A stretch of 64,000 nt of DNA from Leuconostoc carnosum (GCF_014207505.1 NZ_JACHGL010000003.1:186001-250000), one strand, 5' to 3'; shown: positions 28,258-38,051, counted from the first letter of the stretch. Notes: generated by a model not told the origin, from the letters alone. Translations and numbers: made by a program.

Positions 28258-28285
28258 AATGCTTGCTTTACCTCTCCACATAAAG

Positions 28286-28321
28286 AAAAGCTGAACAGCC
28301 ATAAATGGCAGATCAGCTTTT
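28286..28321 (-). terminator. Terminator-like hairpin in the exporter leader
   Basis: AAAAGCTGA..TGCCA pairs with TGGCTG..TCAGCTTTT on the minus strand, followed by TTTTCTTTA, between promoter and gene. Candidate attenuator; the T-tract is interrupted. Confidence 0.55.
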
Positions 28322-28336
28322 ATACTCGCTAGATTG

Positions 28337-28349
28337 AGTTAATCGTATA
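28337..28349. repeat. 13-base repeat AGTTAATCGTATA, copy 1
   Basis: Direct repeat overlapping the predicted transcription start of the exporter. The identical copy lies at 28419-28431. Likely operator sites. Confidence 0.6.
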
Positions 28350-28353
28350 GTTA

Positions 28354-28382
28354 AGTCTATCCGAATTTACCAAGGGTGTCAA
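28354..28382 (-). promoter_or_regulatory. Exporter promoter
   Basis: TTGACA, 17-base spacer, TAGACT on the minus strand. A very good match; start near 28347 inside repeat copy 1. Confidence 0.85.
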
Positions 28383-28418
28383 CTCAATACAGAAATTTAA
28401 AATATAACATGAAATCGA

Positions 28419-28431
28419 AGTTAATCGTATA
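28419..28431. repeat. 13-base repeat AGTTAATCGTATA, copy 2
   Basis: Identical to 28337-28349, 82 bases away, upstream of the divergent regulator gene, where the next bases complete GTATAATAA (possible -10 on plus). Confidence 0.6.
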
Positions 28432-28507
28432 ATAAGCGAAGTTGACTACACTTATTATACTATGATAAACTAGTTATGAAGTTTATTTCACATTAGGGAT
28501 GATAACT

Positions 28508-28726
28508 ATGTTCATTATAAATATTGTACAGCAGCAGCGTAAAGCGTGCGCTTTCACACAAGAAGAGTTAGCTAAAAAAATTGGTGTCTCACGTCGTACG
28601 ATTATATCTCTAGAAAAAGGTAACTACACACCTTCTTTACTGCTAGCCTTTCAACTTTCAGAAGCATTAGACACACCAATTGATAAATTATTTCAATTGG
28701 ACAAGGAGAAGGAAATTCAATCATGA
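28508..28726 (+). CDS. Small XRE-family transcriptional regulator
   Basis: 72 aa, essentially one helix-turn-helix: FTQEELAKKIGVSRRTIISLEKGNYTPSLLLAFQLSEALDTPIDKLF. The frame starts at ATG 28499, but AGGG at 28495-28498 is better placed for the ATG at 28508. Its stop codon overlaps the ATG of the membrane protein gene (ATGA), a common small XRE-membrane protein pair. It may bind the 13-base repeats shared with the exporter promoter (inference). Confidence 0.85.
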   Translation: MFIINIVQQQRKACAFTQEELAKKIGVSRRTIISLEKGNYTPSLLLAFQLSEALDTPIDKLFQLDKEKEIQS

Positions 28727-29196
28727 AAAAAATAATTTTTGAGCAAGTTGGTAATATTATTACTACAATTTTGTTAACCCTCGCTCTTATCGAAATAATT
28801 AATTTATCGCCAAAACCCCTAGCTGGGTCATCACAAATTAACGCAGGGAGCTTATTTTTTATCTTCTTAATATGGTCTAGTGTTTTTGGTCTGCTACGTT
28901 TTGCTTATCAAAAATATGGACACGATGGCTATAATACAAAAAAAAGGGAAATGAGTAGTTTCGACGAACGAGAAAAACATCTGAGCCATTTTGCTGCAGC
29001 TAAAACCTACCGCTTATTCATAGCCCTAATACCATCTGTTTCCAGTATCGTTATTTTTGTTCAACTAGTTATCCCAATGACTAAGAATCAAAGTCAGATT
29101 ATAATGCTAATTAGTTTTAGTGTTGTCACTTGCATTGGATTTATAAATTATTTATTTTGCTGGGTGCTTGCAGACCGGAAAAATTTAGAAATATAG
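28723..29196 (+). CDS. Four-TM membrane protein coupled to the XRE regulator
   Basis: 157 aa, hydrophobic segments at about 10-28, 41-62, 99-120 and 128-150 with a charged cytoplasmic loop (KKREMSSFDEREKHLSHFAAAK). The E-R-E pattern in the loop resembles small DUF2178-like proteins found next to XRE regulators; the exact family is uncertain. Ribosome binding site AAGGAGAAGG inside the regulator gene. Possibly an anti-regulator or sensor (inference). Confidence 0.75.
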   Translation: MKKIIFEQVGNIITTILLTLALIEIINLSPKPLAGSSQINAGSLFFIFLIWSSVFGLLRFAYQKYGHDGYNTKKREMSSFDEREKHLSHFAAAKTYRLFIALIPSVSSIVIFVQLVIPMTKNQSQIIMLISFSVVTCIGFINYLFCWVLADRKNLEI

Positions 29197-29262
29197 TAAC
29201 TACAATATAGATCACTTCTCAACCTAATCAATAAACATTAACCCTTTGCTATTCGAATTATT

Positions 29263-29296
29263 TAAAAAAAGCCCAATCCGAAGATTGGGCTTTTTG
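29263..29296. terminator. Bidirectional terminator after rpsI
   Basis: AAAAAGCCCAATC-CGAA-GATTGGGCTTTTT, perfect stem with T-runs on both strands, between convergent units. Confidence 0.93.
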
Positions 29297-29335
29297 AATA
29301 ACGTTGTGATTGCCACAAAACGTGAATAATTATTA

Positions 29336-29731
29336 TTAACGCTTTGAGAATTGAGAAGCTTTACGAGCCTTCTTCAAACCTGGCTTCTTACGTTCCTTCA
29401 TACGTGAGTCACGAGTCAACAAACCTGCTGCCTTCAAGACTGCACGGAAATCAGGATCTACTGTCAACAATGCACGAGCGATACCGTGACGTGTTGCACC
29501 AGCTTGACCAGAATAACCACCACCAATAACATTTACTAATACATCATAGTTACCTAATGTATCAGTAGCATTGAATGGTTGCAAAACAACTTCACGCAAG
29601 TTAGCGAAAGGAATGTATTCTTCGATTGACTTGCCGTTCATTGTGATTTGGCCATTACCTGGAACCAAACGCACACGAGCAACTGAGTTCTTACGACGAC
29701 CTGTGCCGGCATATTGTACTGCTGTAGTCAT
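29336..29731 (-). CDS. rpsI: 30S ribosomal protein S9 (uS9)
   Basis: 131 aa. Full-length uS9 with [16 protein letters not shown] at the start, [20 protein letters not shown], and the basic tail ending KASQFSKR that reaches the P-site tRNA. Second gene of rplM-rpsI, 18 bases after rplM. Confidence 0.98.
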   Translation of the reverse strand: MTTAVQYAGTGRRKNSVARVRLVPGNGQITMNGKSIEEYIPFANLREVVLQPFNATDTLGNYDVLVNVIGGGYSGQAGATRHGIARALLTVDPDFRAVLKAAGLLTRDSRMKERKKPGLKKARKASQFSKR

Positions 29732-29749
29732 AATTTAGATTCTCCTTTC

Positions 29750-30193
29750 TTAAACCAACTTGTTGATGTCAAGTGCTTCGGGCTTTTGTGCAGCATTTGC
29801 ATGTTCTGCACCTGCGTATACATGCAAGTTCAATCCTTGCTTACGACCCAAAGTGTTCTTTGGTAACATACCATGAATTGATAATTCAACCAACTTTTCA
29901 GGGTTGAATTCACGATAGTTTCCAGCTGTGCGAGCCTTCAATCCACCTGGGTGGTTTGAGTGATGGTAATAAATCTTATCAGTAGCTTTCTTACCTGTCA
30001 ATTTAACTTCGCTTGCATTAATGATGATCACATGATCACCCATGTCAACGTTTGGTGTAAACGTTGGCTTGTTCTTACCACGCAAAATTGAAGCAACTAC
30101 TGTTGACAAACGTCCCAAAACGACGTCCTTGGCATCAATAATATACCACTTCTTTTCGATTTCACCTGGTTTTGCTAAAAATGTTGTACGCAT
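29750..30193 (-). CDS. rplM: 50S ribosomal protein L13 (uL13)
   Basis: 147 aa. Recognised by [59 protein letters not shown] and [10 protein letters not shown]. First gene of rplM-rpsI, with its own promoter and a structured leader. Confidence 0.98.
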   Translation of the reverse strand: MRTTFLAKPGEIEKKWYIIDAKDVVLGRLSTVVASILRGKNKPTFTPNVDMGDHVIIINASEVKLTGKKATDKIYYHHSNHPGGLKARTAGNYREFNPEKLVELSIHGMLPKNTLGRKQGLNLHVYAGAEHANAAQKPEALDINKLV

Positions 30194-30290
30194 GTTTGCG
30201 CTCCTTTGATTAGTTGTTTACAAGTATAGCCGTTCCTTGCCATACATTTACAATAAGTTTCCGGGGCTTATCGTGAGGTAAACAATACCG
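30194..30290 (-). promoter_or_regulatory. L13-type mRNA leader
   Basis: TTGTTTAC and GTAAACAA (plus 30278-30285 and 30214-30221) can pair on the minus-strand RNA and enclose about 55 bases with further short helices, ending at the AAAGGAG ribosome binding site. Bacillus and relatives carry an L13 leader proposed to autoregulate rplM; assignment to that family is inferred, not tested. Confidence 0.6.
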
Positions 30291-30296
30291 TCTACT

Positions 30297-30325
30297 ATCT
30301 TAACTAAAAAAACGTATATTGTCAA
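30297..30325 (-). promoter_or_regulatory. rplM promoter
   Basis: TTGACA, 17-base spacer, TAAGAT on the minus strand, separating rplM-rpsI from truA. Confidence 0.85.
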
Positions 30326-30396
30326 TGGGTTTAAGCAAATTTAATTGATTATCTCACTAGTATTAACACCCTTTATTATTAGAGTGAATCCTGTTT

Positions 30397-31164
30397 TTAA
30401 TCATAATATATTTCATCTAAATATAAGCCACTAGCCGGTGCGGTAAATCTCGCTTGTTCACGATCTTTCACAGCAATTAAACGGACAATATCATGAATAT
30501 CACGACGACCATTACCAATTTCTAATAAGACCCCAACCATAATGCGAATCTGATTATATAAAAATGCATTACCTTCAAAAGTAAACACTAATTCTTGATC
30601 ACTTTCTTTAATTTCAACATCAGCACGTGTAATTGTGCGAATTGTTGTTGCTGTTTGATTCCCAGACGCAGCAAAACTGGCAAAATCGTGTTCACCGATC
30701 AAATCAGGTAATGCTAATTGTATACGTTTTGTATCTAATTGCCACTGAAAGTGACCCGTATATTTGCGTTTGAAAGGATCAGTATAATCTTGTGTGGATA
30801 CCCGATAAATATAACGCTTTGCATGTGTATTAAAACGCGCATGAAAATTATCAGATACTTTTTCAACATGTTGAATCAATATATCTCGTGGTAATAAAGT
30901 ATTTAGACCTTTACGAACACCAATTTCATGAATATTAAAAGGCAAATCAAAATGCACGACTTGTCCGAAAGCATGCACACCAGTATCAGTTCGTGATGCA
31001 CCAACCACTTTAATCGGTTCAATTGGATTCTTGGCCATTTGATTAACTGCTTTATTCAATTCACCCTGAACAGTACGCTGACACTCAACACCATGTTTTG
31101 TTTGTACTTGAAAACCAAAAAAATCTGATCCATCATAGGATACGGTCGCTTTATATCTTGGCAT
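30397..31164 (-). CDS. truA: tRNA pseudouridine synthase A
   Basis: 255 aa. Makes pseudouridine at positions 38-40 of tRNAs. Catalytic Asp in GASRTDTGVHAFGQVVHF; also FHARFNTHAKRYIYRV and the C-terminal NQIRIMVGVLLEIGNGRR. Downstream of ecfT with a 62-base gap; same order as in Bacillus (ecfA1-ecfA2-ecfT-truA-rplM-rpsI). Confidence 0.96.
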   Translation of the reverse strand: MPRYKATVSYDGSDFFGFQVQTKHGVECQRTVQGELNKAVNQMAKNPIEPIKVVGASRTDTGVHAFGQVVHFDLPFNIHEIGVRKGLNTLLPRDILIQHVEKVSDNFHARFNTHAKRYIYRVSTQDYTDPFKRKYTGHFQWQLDTKRIQLALPDLIGEHDFASFAASGNQTATTIRTITRADVEIKESDQELVFTFEGNAFLYNQIRIMVGVLLEIGNGRRDIHDIVRLIAVKDREQARFTAPASGLYLDEIYYD

Positions 31165-31226
31165 AGTCTTTAAATATCAAATAGCCAAAGGCCATCCGTT
31201 CCCCTTATTAATTAATATCAATCATT

Positions 31227-32033
31227 TTAAATATGAAATATGAACTTAATCACAAAAAAAATAGCTACGAAACTTCCTAAACCCAAAAAAGCTATTCTAT
31301 CAACTTGCTGATAATGCAAAATACGGTATTTTGTTCGCTGTGTCGCGTCTTTAAAACCACGTACCTCCATCGCATTAGCTAAATCTAATGCACGTTGCAA
31401 TGCCCCCACAAACAAAGGAATTAATAATGGGATAATAGCTTTAGCTCGTTTGATCGGTCCACCATTTGAAAAACTCATACCACGAGATTTCTGTGCATTC
31501 ATAATTTTTTGAGTCTCATCCATTAATAAAGGAACAAAACGTAGCGCAATCGACAACATCAATGCTAACTCAGCCACTGGCACCCGTAATTTTTTTAATG
31601 GTCCCAACAGTGATTCTAGCGCATTAGCAATGCTTGTTGGTGGTGTTGTTAAGGTTAAAATTGTGGACATTAGGATAATTAACACAAAACGAACAATCAC
31701 ATAACCAGCGTTAATAATACCAGGCAAAGTGACAATGATAGGCCCAGCTTTAAATAATACTGGTTCACCTGGTGTAAATAAAATCTGTAAAAATACTGTA
31801 AACAAGATTAACCAAAATATTGGTTTTAATCCACTCCAGTAAAGGCTGAAAGGTTGCTGTGTTAGTTTGATGAGCAAAATTAAAAATGCTGCTGACCAAG
31901 CATATGTCTGCCAGCTATTTGACCACAACATCACCAAAATATAAATAAATGTTGCTATCATTTTAGTTCTGGGATCCAATCGATGCACCCAAGAATCTCC
32001 AGGAATAAAACGGCCAATCATAATATTATTCAT
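31227..32033 (-). CDS. ecfT: ECF transporter transmembrane component EcfT
   Basis: 268 aa with about five to six membrane helices. The two coupling-helix Ala-Arg-Gly-type motifs are visible as QKSRGMSF and AMEVRGF, contacting the EcfA ATPases. Forms the energising module for vitamin-binding S components encoded elsewhere. Its ATG overlaps the ecfA2 stop codon. Confidence 0.94.
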   Translation of the reverse strand: MNNIMIGRFIPGDSWVHRLDPRTKMIATFIYILVMLWSNSWQTYAWSAAFLILLIKLTQQPFSLYWSGLKPIFWLILFTVFLQILFTPGEPVLFKAGPIIVTLPGIINAGYVIVRFVLIILMSTILTLTTPPTSIANALESLLGPLKKLRVPVAELALMLSIALRFVPLLMDETQKIMNAQKSRGMSFSNGGPIKRAKAIIPLLIPLFVGALQRALDLANAMEVRGFKDATQRTKYRILHYQQVDRIAFLGLGSFVAIFFVIKFIFHI

Positions 32034-32884
32034 GACTGTACCTCCTTATTAATAAGCTGAGATAACTCGACTAATGTTAAAGGCCGGTATGGTAATAGCA
32101 TACCTTGCATGCGTAACTTTTCAGCAAACTGACCTGCTTTTGGCAAACTAAGCTTCATCGTATTAAACCAAGATAATTCACGATTAAAAAGCAACTTTGG
32201 TGACTCCTGCGCAGCAATTTCGCCTTCATGCATGACAACCACATGATCTGCAACTGCCACAACATGATCCATTTGATGCGAAATAAAAACAACGGTTTTG
32301 CCCATTTCTTTTAATTCTCGTACTAAATCTAACAAATCATTTTGCCCTTTAGGATCCAACCCAGCAGCTGGCTCGTCCATTACTACAATACTTGGATTAC
32401 TTGCTAGCGTACCAGCTAATGCGACGCGACGCATTTGACCACCTGATAATTCAAAAGGAGATTTCGCCCACAAAGCTTCGTTAACATTTACTCGTGTTAA
32501 AGCCTGTTGTGCCGCTAATTGGGCGTCTTGTTTACTCACACCAAAATTCATTGGTGCATACATCACATCTTCTAAGACAGTATTAGCAAATAATTGATTT
32601 TCTGGAAATTGAAACACCATGCCTACTTTTTGTCGCAGGCTTATCAATTGCTTTTCTTTCGTATTATGAGATAATTCAAATCCATCGACAATCACACGAC
32701 CACTGGTCGGCTTAAGCAAGCCGTTAATATGTTGAATTAAAGTTGACTTTCCCGATCCAGTTTGTCCAACAATGGCAGTAATTTGTCCAGTCGGCATTTC
32801 AATTGTAATATCATGTAAAATACTAGTCGCTAAGCTAGTGCCAGCGCCATAACTAAAATTTACTTTTTCAAATGTGATAGCCAT
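32030..32884 (-). CDS. ecfA2: ECF transporter ATPase EcfA2
   Basis: 284 aa ABC ATPase. Walker [11 protein letters not shown]-loop [12 protein letters not shown], signature [13 protein letters not shown], Walker [15 protein letters not shown], switch His in ISHQMD. The start lies 25 bases inside the end of ecfA1, so translation is coupled. Confidence 0.95.
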   Translation of the reverse strand: MAITFEKVNFSYGAGTSLATSILHDITIEMPTGQITAIVGQTGSGKSTLIQHINGLLKPTSGRVIVDGFELSHNTKEKQLISLRQKVGMVFQFPENQLFANTVLEDVMYAPMNFGVSKQDAQLAAQQALTRVNVNEALWAKSPFELSGGQMRRVALAGTLASNPSIVVMDEPAAGLDPKGQNDLLDLVRELKEMGKTVVFISHQMDHVVAVADHVVVMHEGEIAAQESPKLLFNRELSWFNTMKLSLPKAGQFAEKLRMQGMLLPYRPLTLVELSQLINKEVQS

Positions 32885-33681
32885 TGTACTAATTCTCTTT
32901 CATCTAAATAGCTATTAGGTCGTTTATCTAACTTTGCCAACAACTCACCGGCAAAAGGTAACTCTAACCCATTACTGTGCATAATGTCTCGTTCGCTAAA
33001 AACGGTAGCTGGCTCACCGTCAAGGATTAATTTACCATCGTTAATCACAACGACACGATCTGCTAAACTCGCTTCATCCATGTCATGCGTAATCGTAATT
33101 AGCGTGAGCTCCGAACCAAATCGCGCTTTCAATTTTTGTAACGTCTGCATGACCATGTCTCTTCCTTCTGGATCTAACATGGCAGTTGCTTCATCTAATA
33201 TGATTATTTTAGGATTCAAAGCCAGCACGCTAGCTAGAGCTACACGTTGTTTTTGGCCACCAGACAACATATGTGGTTCACGATTCTTAAACGCCTGCAT
33301 ACCAACAATTTCTAAGGCTTCATCAATTAGTTTTGGCATCTCGCTACTTGGTTTTTGCATATTTTCCAAACCAAAAGCCACATCATCAGCTACTGTAGCA
33401 CCAACAAATTGATTATCTGGGTTCTGGAAAACCATGCCAATTTGTGCTCTCACATGATTAACTGTTGCCACACTCAATCTTTCACCAAAAACATCAATAT
33501 CCCCTGAATTGGCAACAATGAGCCCTAAAATTAGTTTCGCCAATGTCGATTTCCCTGAACCATTGTGACCAACTAACGCAACCCATTGTCCAACTTGAAT
33601 GGTTAAATTGAAATCATCAAATAATTGTTGGCTACCTTGATAGCTATATTTTAAATTGTTTATCTTAATTGCTTCAATCAT
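32860..33681 (-). CDS. ecfA1: ECF transporter ATPase EcfA1
   Basis: 273 aa ABC ATPase. Walker A GHNGSGKST, Q-loop GMVFQNPDNQFV, signature LSGGQKQRVALAS, Walker B IIILDEATAMLDPEG, switch His in ITHDMDEA. First gene of ecfA1-ecfA2-ecfT. In most Firmicutes it follows rplQ directly; here two opposite-strand respiratory genes lie between. Confidence 0.95.
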   Translation of the reverse strand: MIEAIKINNLKYSYQGSQQLFDDFNLTIQVGQWVALVGHNGSGKSTLAKLILGLIVANSGDIDVFGERLSVATVNHVRAQIGMVFQNPDNQFVGATVADDVAFGLENMQKPSSEMPKLIDEALEIVGMQAFKNREPHMLSGGQKQRVALASVLALNPKIIILDEATAMLDPEGRDMVMQTLQKLKARFGSELTLITITHDMDEASLADRVVVINDGKLILDGEPATVFSERDIMHSNGLELPFAGELLAKLDKRPNSYLDERELVQWLSHLKK

Positions 33682-33797
33682 TATTCCTTATTTTATCATA
33701 GGTTCGGTAATTTAGCTCATATTTAGTTAACGCCCTATTCTGATTATTTCACAAACAACTTTTATCATAAACCCTTTTAAATTACAGATAATTGGGC

Positions 33798-33803
33798 TAT
33801 AAT
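33798..33803 (+). promoter_or_regulatory. -10 element of the ndh promoter
   Basis: TATAAT about 55 bases before the ndh start; no convincing -35. Confidence 0.45.
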
Positions 33804-33857
33804 TGAATAGATATTTCACAATAATATTAAATGATTCACAAAAGGAAGAAGATAGTC

Positions 33858-35528
33858 ATGGCAGAAAAAAATATTGTCATTGTTGGCGCCGGCTTCGGTG
33901 GCGTCTTTGCAGCAAAGAGTTTGTCAAAAAAATTAAAATCACACAAAGAATACAATATTATCTTAATTGATAAACATTCTTATTTTACATATATGACAGA
34001 GCTACATGAGGTTGCATCTCAACGTGTGAAACCAAAACACGTACAAGAAGACTTGGAACATCTCTTCTACCACGACCGGAATGTTAAACTACTAACAGCC
34101 GAAGTGAACGGTATTGACCGTGATGCAAAAATTGTTAAAACAACCCACGGCGACATTGACTATGAAAAGTTACTCTTATCTGTTGGTGGACAATCTAATG
34201 ATTTTGGTACCCCAGGCGTAAAAGAACATGGTTTTGAATTATGGTCAATGGAAGAATCTTTGGAGATCCGTAACCATATTGAAAATATCATTGGTCAAGG
34301 TGCTGCTGAATTAAACCCCGAAAAACGTGAGCAGTTGTTAACAATTGCTGTCGTTGGATCAGGGTTTACTGGTGCAGAATTGATGGGCGAATTTATTGAA
34401 CAACGTAAAGTTATGGCACAAACTTATAAGCTTGACGAAAGTGAAATTAAACTTATTTTACTTGAAGCCGGTCCACAAATTCTGAACATGTTAAAAGACC
34501 GTAAGTTAGCCGATAAAGCTTTCAAATATATGGAAAATAATGGCGTCGACATTCGCTTGAATTCTAGGGTTACTGGGGTAACTGAAGATGGTGTTATTTT
34601 TAAAGATGGTTCAACATTACCCACTAAATCATTGATCTGGACTGCTGGTGTAAAGGCTAAATCATTCATTTCTGACTGGGGCTTCAAATACGGCCGTGGT
34701 GGTCGTATTGAAGCTGATGATTATATGCGTGCAACTTTAGAAGATGATACACCATCTGAAGATATTTACGTTGCTGGTGATACACTGTCATATGTTGATG
34801 AAAAAACAGGCCCCGTACCACAGACTGTAGAAGGTGCTGAAAGTTCTGCCCGCGCTGCATCATACAACATCTTAGCTGACCTAGGTTTCGGTAAACATAA
34901 AACTTTTGCTGAAGCTGTAAAATACCATGGTTTTGCCGTATCAATTGGCTCACACTACACTGTAGCTAGTTTGATGGGTATGAACTTCTCTGGATTTTTT
35001 GCAAGTTTAGCTAAACATGGTATCAATCTTTTCTTCTACTCACAAATCCGTTCAATGTATTCCATTTTCAATTATATGATGGATGAATTCTTCCGAACAG
35101 ATAATGGTCGTAATCCATTCTGGGGTGCAGTCTCTCGACTAGGCAATGTACTATGGACAACACCACTACGTATATTCTTAGGCCTATTTTGGATTTTGGC
35201 TGCCCTAGGTAACCTCGGCGGTCTTAATGACTTGTTCTGGCAACATGGGCTAGCAAGTTTTATTGAAATTATTACTGGCGCCGGTCTGTTGCTTGGTTTG
35301 CTAACCTGGCCATTGGCAGCAGTTTCAATTATGCTAACCATTGTTGCTTGGGCAACACATGGCTTTGATATGACACATTGGTTCTTGATTCTATCAAGTG
35401 TAGCTCTTATGAACGGCTCTGGTCGTGGTTTTGGCTTAGATTTCTATCTTGTCCCACTACTACAAAGAACATTTGGTGGTTTCTGGTACGGTAAAGCAAA
35501 GTCGGTCTACGATGAACTAGATAAATAA
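33858..35528 (+). CDS. ndh: Type II NADH dehydrogenase with C-terminal DoxX-like membrane domain
   Basis: 556 aa. Non-proton-pumping NADH:quinone oxidoreductase at the membrane. FAD fold NIVIVGAGFGGVFAA, the NADH-binding IAVVGSGFTGAELMGE and the second FAD contact DIYVAGDTLS are clear within residues 1-400. The extra roughly 140 residues after 415 contain four hydrophobic segments (TPLRIFLGLFWILAALGNL, then IIEIITGAGLLLGLLTW-type helices) resembling DoxX. Start: ATG 33858 behind AAGGAAGAAG; the frame opens earlier at 33831 without a ribosome binding site. Neighbour of a quinone side-chain synthase. Confidence 0.92.
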   Translation: MAEKNIVIVGAGFGGVFAAKSLSKKLKSHKEYNIILIDKHSYFTYMTELHEVASQRVKPKHVQEDLEHLFYHDRNVKLLTAEVNGIDRDAKIVKTTHGDIDYEKLLLSVGGQSNDFGTPGVKEHGFELWSMEESLEIRNHIENIIGQGAAELNPEKREQLLTIAVVGSGFTGAELMGEFIEQRKVMAQTYKLDESEIKLILLEAGPQILNMLKDRKLADKAFKYMENNGVDIRLNSRVTGVTEDGVIFKDGSTLPTKSLIWTAGVKAKSFISDWGFKYGRGGRIEADDYMRATLEDDTPSEDIYVAGDTLSYVDEKTGPVPQTVEGAESSARAASYNILADLGFGKHKTFAEAVKYHGFAVSIGSHYTVASLMGMNFSGFFASLAKHGINLFFYSQIRSMYSIFNYMMDEFFRTDNGRNPFWGAVSRLGNVLWTTPLRIFLGLFWILAALGNLGGLNDLFWQHGLASFIEIITGAGLLLGLLTWPLAAVSIMLTIVAWATHGFDMTHWFLILSSVALMNGSGRGFGLDFYLVPLLQRTFGGFWYGKAKSVYDELDK

Positions 35529-35542
35529 GTTATAATATAATA

Positions 35543-35575
35543 ATAAAGTGCGAAAACGTTAATTCTCGCACTTTG
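35543..35575 (+). terminator. Weak hairpin after ndh
   Basis: AAAGTGCGA and TCGCACTTT pair with a 12-base loop just after ndh, but only a short T-run follows. Partial terminator at best. Confidence 0.45.
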
Positions 35576-35630
35576 TACATAAATACGTATACATGAATAA
35601 TTATACGCAAAGGAAACAGAGAAAATTAAC

Positions 35631-36629
35631 ATGTCAACCCCTACCTTACCTAATATTTGGAAAACATTTCCTGAATTAAAAGAACCCTTACAAGCTGTTT
35701 TAGTTGAAATGTCTTCTAGCTGGCATCTCGGATTTACTGAGATTGACGATGCTATTCGCTTACAATTAAATGCTGGTAAACTTGTCCGTCCCGCCCTGAC
35801 ATTGTTGTTTTCAGAACTAACAAACCAACCATACAATGCTCGCGCAGTATCACTTGGAGCCAGCGTTGAACTTCTCCACTTGGCAACCTTAATACATGAT
35901 GACATTATTGATGATTCTAAACTCCGTCGTGGTCATGAAAGCATCCAAAGCCAGTTTGGTAAGGACACCGCTGTATATGCTGGAGATTACTTGCTCACCG
36001 GTATGTTTTCATTGCTAAATAATGCTGATAATACAAAAGCTAACCAGTTATCATTAGCTGCCTTAAAAGAGATTCTCTTTGGTGAACTGGTTCAGAAGCA
36101 AAATCGTTATGACGTCAATACCAATTTCACTTCCTACTTATCACAAATCCAGGGTAAGACGGCCGCACTTTTTAGACTGAGTGTCAGCTTTGGTGCAATT
36201 AGTGAGAATACTTACACTGACGACATGCTAAGCATTGTCAGCCAACTTGGTGAAAATATGGGAGTAACTTTTCAACTATTAGATGACTATCTTGATTTTG
36301 AATCTATCACAGAACATTTATCATTAGGAAAACCCATTGGACAAGATATTCGTAATGGCATTTATACCGCTCCCGTATTATTTGCTTTAGAAGATGAAGA
36401 AATTAACACTGAAGTTAAAGCACTTCTAACTAAACGTGATGACATCACCAATGAAGAGATGATTATATTACACGATCTCATTAATAATAGTCAAGCTATG
36501 TCAAAATTATCATTATTATTATCTGACTACAGTCAATCATTAGATACTTTGATTAAGCAACTACCTAATCCAAAATTACAAGACCAGCTTCAACACGTTA
36601 GTCAGTTATTGTTAAATCGCGACAAATAA
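35631..36629 (+). CDS. Polyprenyl diphosphate synthase (long-chain, probably for menaquinone)
   Basis: 332 aa trans-prenyltransferase. First Asp-rich motif LIHDDIIDDSKLRRG, second QLLDDYLDF, plus GKLVRPAL and GKTAALFRLS. Two small residues (H-L) before the first motif favour a long product, as in HepT/IspB. Adjacent to a type II NADH dehydrogenase, suggesting supply of the menaquinone tail for a respiratory chain (inference from context). Ribosome binding site AAAGGAAA. Confidence 0.9.
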   Translation: MSTPTLPNIWKTFPELKEPLQAVLVEMSSSWHLGFTEIDDAIRLQLNAGKLVRPALTLLFSELTNQPYNARAVSLGASVELLHLATLIHDDIIDDSKLRRGHESIQSQFGKDTAVYAGDYLLTGMFSLLNNADNTKANQLSLAALKEILFGELVQKQNRYDVNTNFTSYLSQIQGKTAALFRLSVSFGAISENTYTDDMLSIVSQLGENMGVTFQLLDDYLDFESITEHLSLGKPIGQDIRNGIYTAPVLFALEDEEINTEVKALLTKRDDITNEEMIILHDLINNSQAMSKLSLLLSDYSQSLDTLIKQLPNPKLQDQLQHVSQLLLNRDK

Positions 36630-36660
36630 AAACCCTTTGGTATATTTCCAAAGGGTTTTT
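36627..36660. terminator. Bidirectional terminator between the prenyl synthase gene and rplQ
   Basis: AAAAACCCTTTGG-TATATT-TCCAAAGGGTTTTT, near-perfect stem with T-runs both ways, serving the plus-strand gene and the end of the alpha operon. Confidence 0.93.
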
Positions 36661-36685
36661 GAATTATCATATTTAGATGTAATAA

Positions 36686-37069
36686 TTAATCAACAAGTTC
36701 CAAGATGACCAATTGAGCGGCGTCGCCACGACGTTGGACAGTCTTGAGAATTCGTGTATAACCACCATTACGTTCGGCAAAACGAGGTGCAACGTCATCA
36801 AACAACTTTTGCAAAGCTGATTGAACTTTCACGTTGTCGCCGTCTTCAATAACGTCAGCAACTTCATTGCGGACAAAACCGGCAGCTTGACGGCGAGCAG
36901 CCAAGTCACCACGCTTACCTAATGTAATCATCTTATCTGTAGTCTTACGAACTTCTTTAGCGCGCGCTTCAGTTGTTGTAACACGACCATTGATCAAAAG
37001 ATCAGTAGTCAAATCACGCAATAAAGCTTTACGTTGTGAAGATGTACGACCCAACTTACGATATGGCAT
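36686..37069 (-). CDS. rplQ: 50S ribosomal protein L17 (bL17)
   Basis: 127 aa. [22 protein letters not shown] at the N-terminus and [26 protein letters not shown] at the end. Last gene of the alpha operon, followed by a terminator rather than ecfA1. Confidence 0.98.
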   Translation of the reverse strand: MPYRKLGRTSSQRKALLRDLTTDLLINGRVTTTEARAKEVRKTTDKMITLGKRGDLAARRQAAGFVRNEVADVIEDGDNVKVQSALQKLFDDVAPRFAERNGGYTRILKTVQRRGDAAQLVILELVD

Positions 37070-37106
37070 TGGTGAATCCTCCTTTTTAGTAGTTTAAAGA
37101 CATGTG

Positions 37107-38051
37107 TTAATCTTCCTTGCGGAATCCTAAGTTCATTTCTGTGAGCTTTTCTTGGATTTCATCAAGTGATTTCCGACCGAGATTACGCACCTTCATCATG
37201 TCAGCTTCGGTGCGATCCGTCAACTCTACAATAGTGTTGATACCGGCCCGTTTGAGACAATTATATGAACGAACAGATAAGTCTAAATCTTCAATTGGTG
37301 CAGAATCTGATGCACTTACTGCAACAGGTTCTGCTTCAACCATAACATTGGCTTCAGCTGCAACTGGAGAAATATCCATAAATAAGTTCAAATGTTCTGC
37401 CAAGATTTTAGAACCAAGGCTCAAAGCATCGCTAGGTTTAATTGAACCATTAGTCCAAATATCAAAAGTCAGCTTATCATAATCATCACGTGAACCAACA
37501 CGTGTATTTTCTACATGGTAGTTTACACGTTCGATGGGTGTGTAAATTGAATCAACTGCCAAAACGCCAATAGGCATTTCCTCACGCAATTGCTTGTTTT
37601 CGTCTGCTGATGAATAGCCACGACCTTTAACTGCCGTAACTGTCATATGCAAAGACTTTCCTGCTGCCACAGTAGCGATATGCAAATCAGGATTCAAAAC
37701 TTCTACATCCGCACCTGCTTGTAAATCAGCTGCAGTAACTTCTGATGGTCCTTGAACATCAATTTCAAGAACACGTTCCTCATCTGAATCAATCGCCAAC
37801 ACAACTTTTTTCAAATTCAAAATTATTTGTGTGACATCTTCGACAACGCCATCCACTGTTGAAAATTCGTGGACAACGCCATCAATTTGCACCGTATTAA
37901 CGGCTGCGCCTGGAAGCGATGATAACAAAATACGACGCAATGAGTTACCTAGCGTTGTACCGTAACCACGCTCAAGAGGCTCTACAACAAATTTGCCATA
38001 GCGGGCATCCTCTTCGATGTTATGAATATTTGGCTTTTCAAATTCAATCAT
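37107..38051 (-). CDS. rpoA: RNA polymerase alpha subunit
   Basis: 314 aa. N-terminal dimerisation/assembly domain ([28 protein letters not shown]) and C-terminal domain ([34 protein letters not shown]) that contacts UP elements and regulators. Between rpsK and rplQ in the standard alpha operon order. Confidence 0.99.
   Translation of the reverse strand: MIEFEKPNIHNIEEDARYGKFVVEPLERGYGTTLGNSLRRILLSSLPGAAVNTVQIDGVVHEFSTVDGVVEDVTQIILNLKKVVLAIDSDEERVLEIDVQGPSEVTAADLQAGADVEVLNPDLHIATVAAGKSLHMTVTAVKGRGYSSADENKQLREEMPIGVLAVDSIYTPIERVNYHVENTRVGSRDDYDKLTFDIWTNGSIKPSDALSLGSKILAEHLNLFMDISPVAAEANVMVEAEPVAVSASDSAPIEDLDLSVRSYNCLKRAGINTIVELTDRTEADMMKVRNLGRKSLDEIQEKLTEMNLGFRKED

Noticed and set aside
33683-33698. 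TGATAAAAT as an ecfA1 promoter
   Set aside because: It lies so close to the ATG that the transcript would be almost leaderless, and it overlaps the ribosome binding site; a promoter further upstream is more likely.
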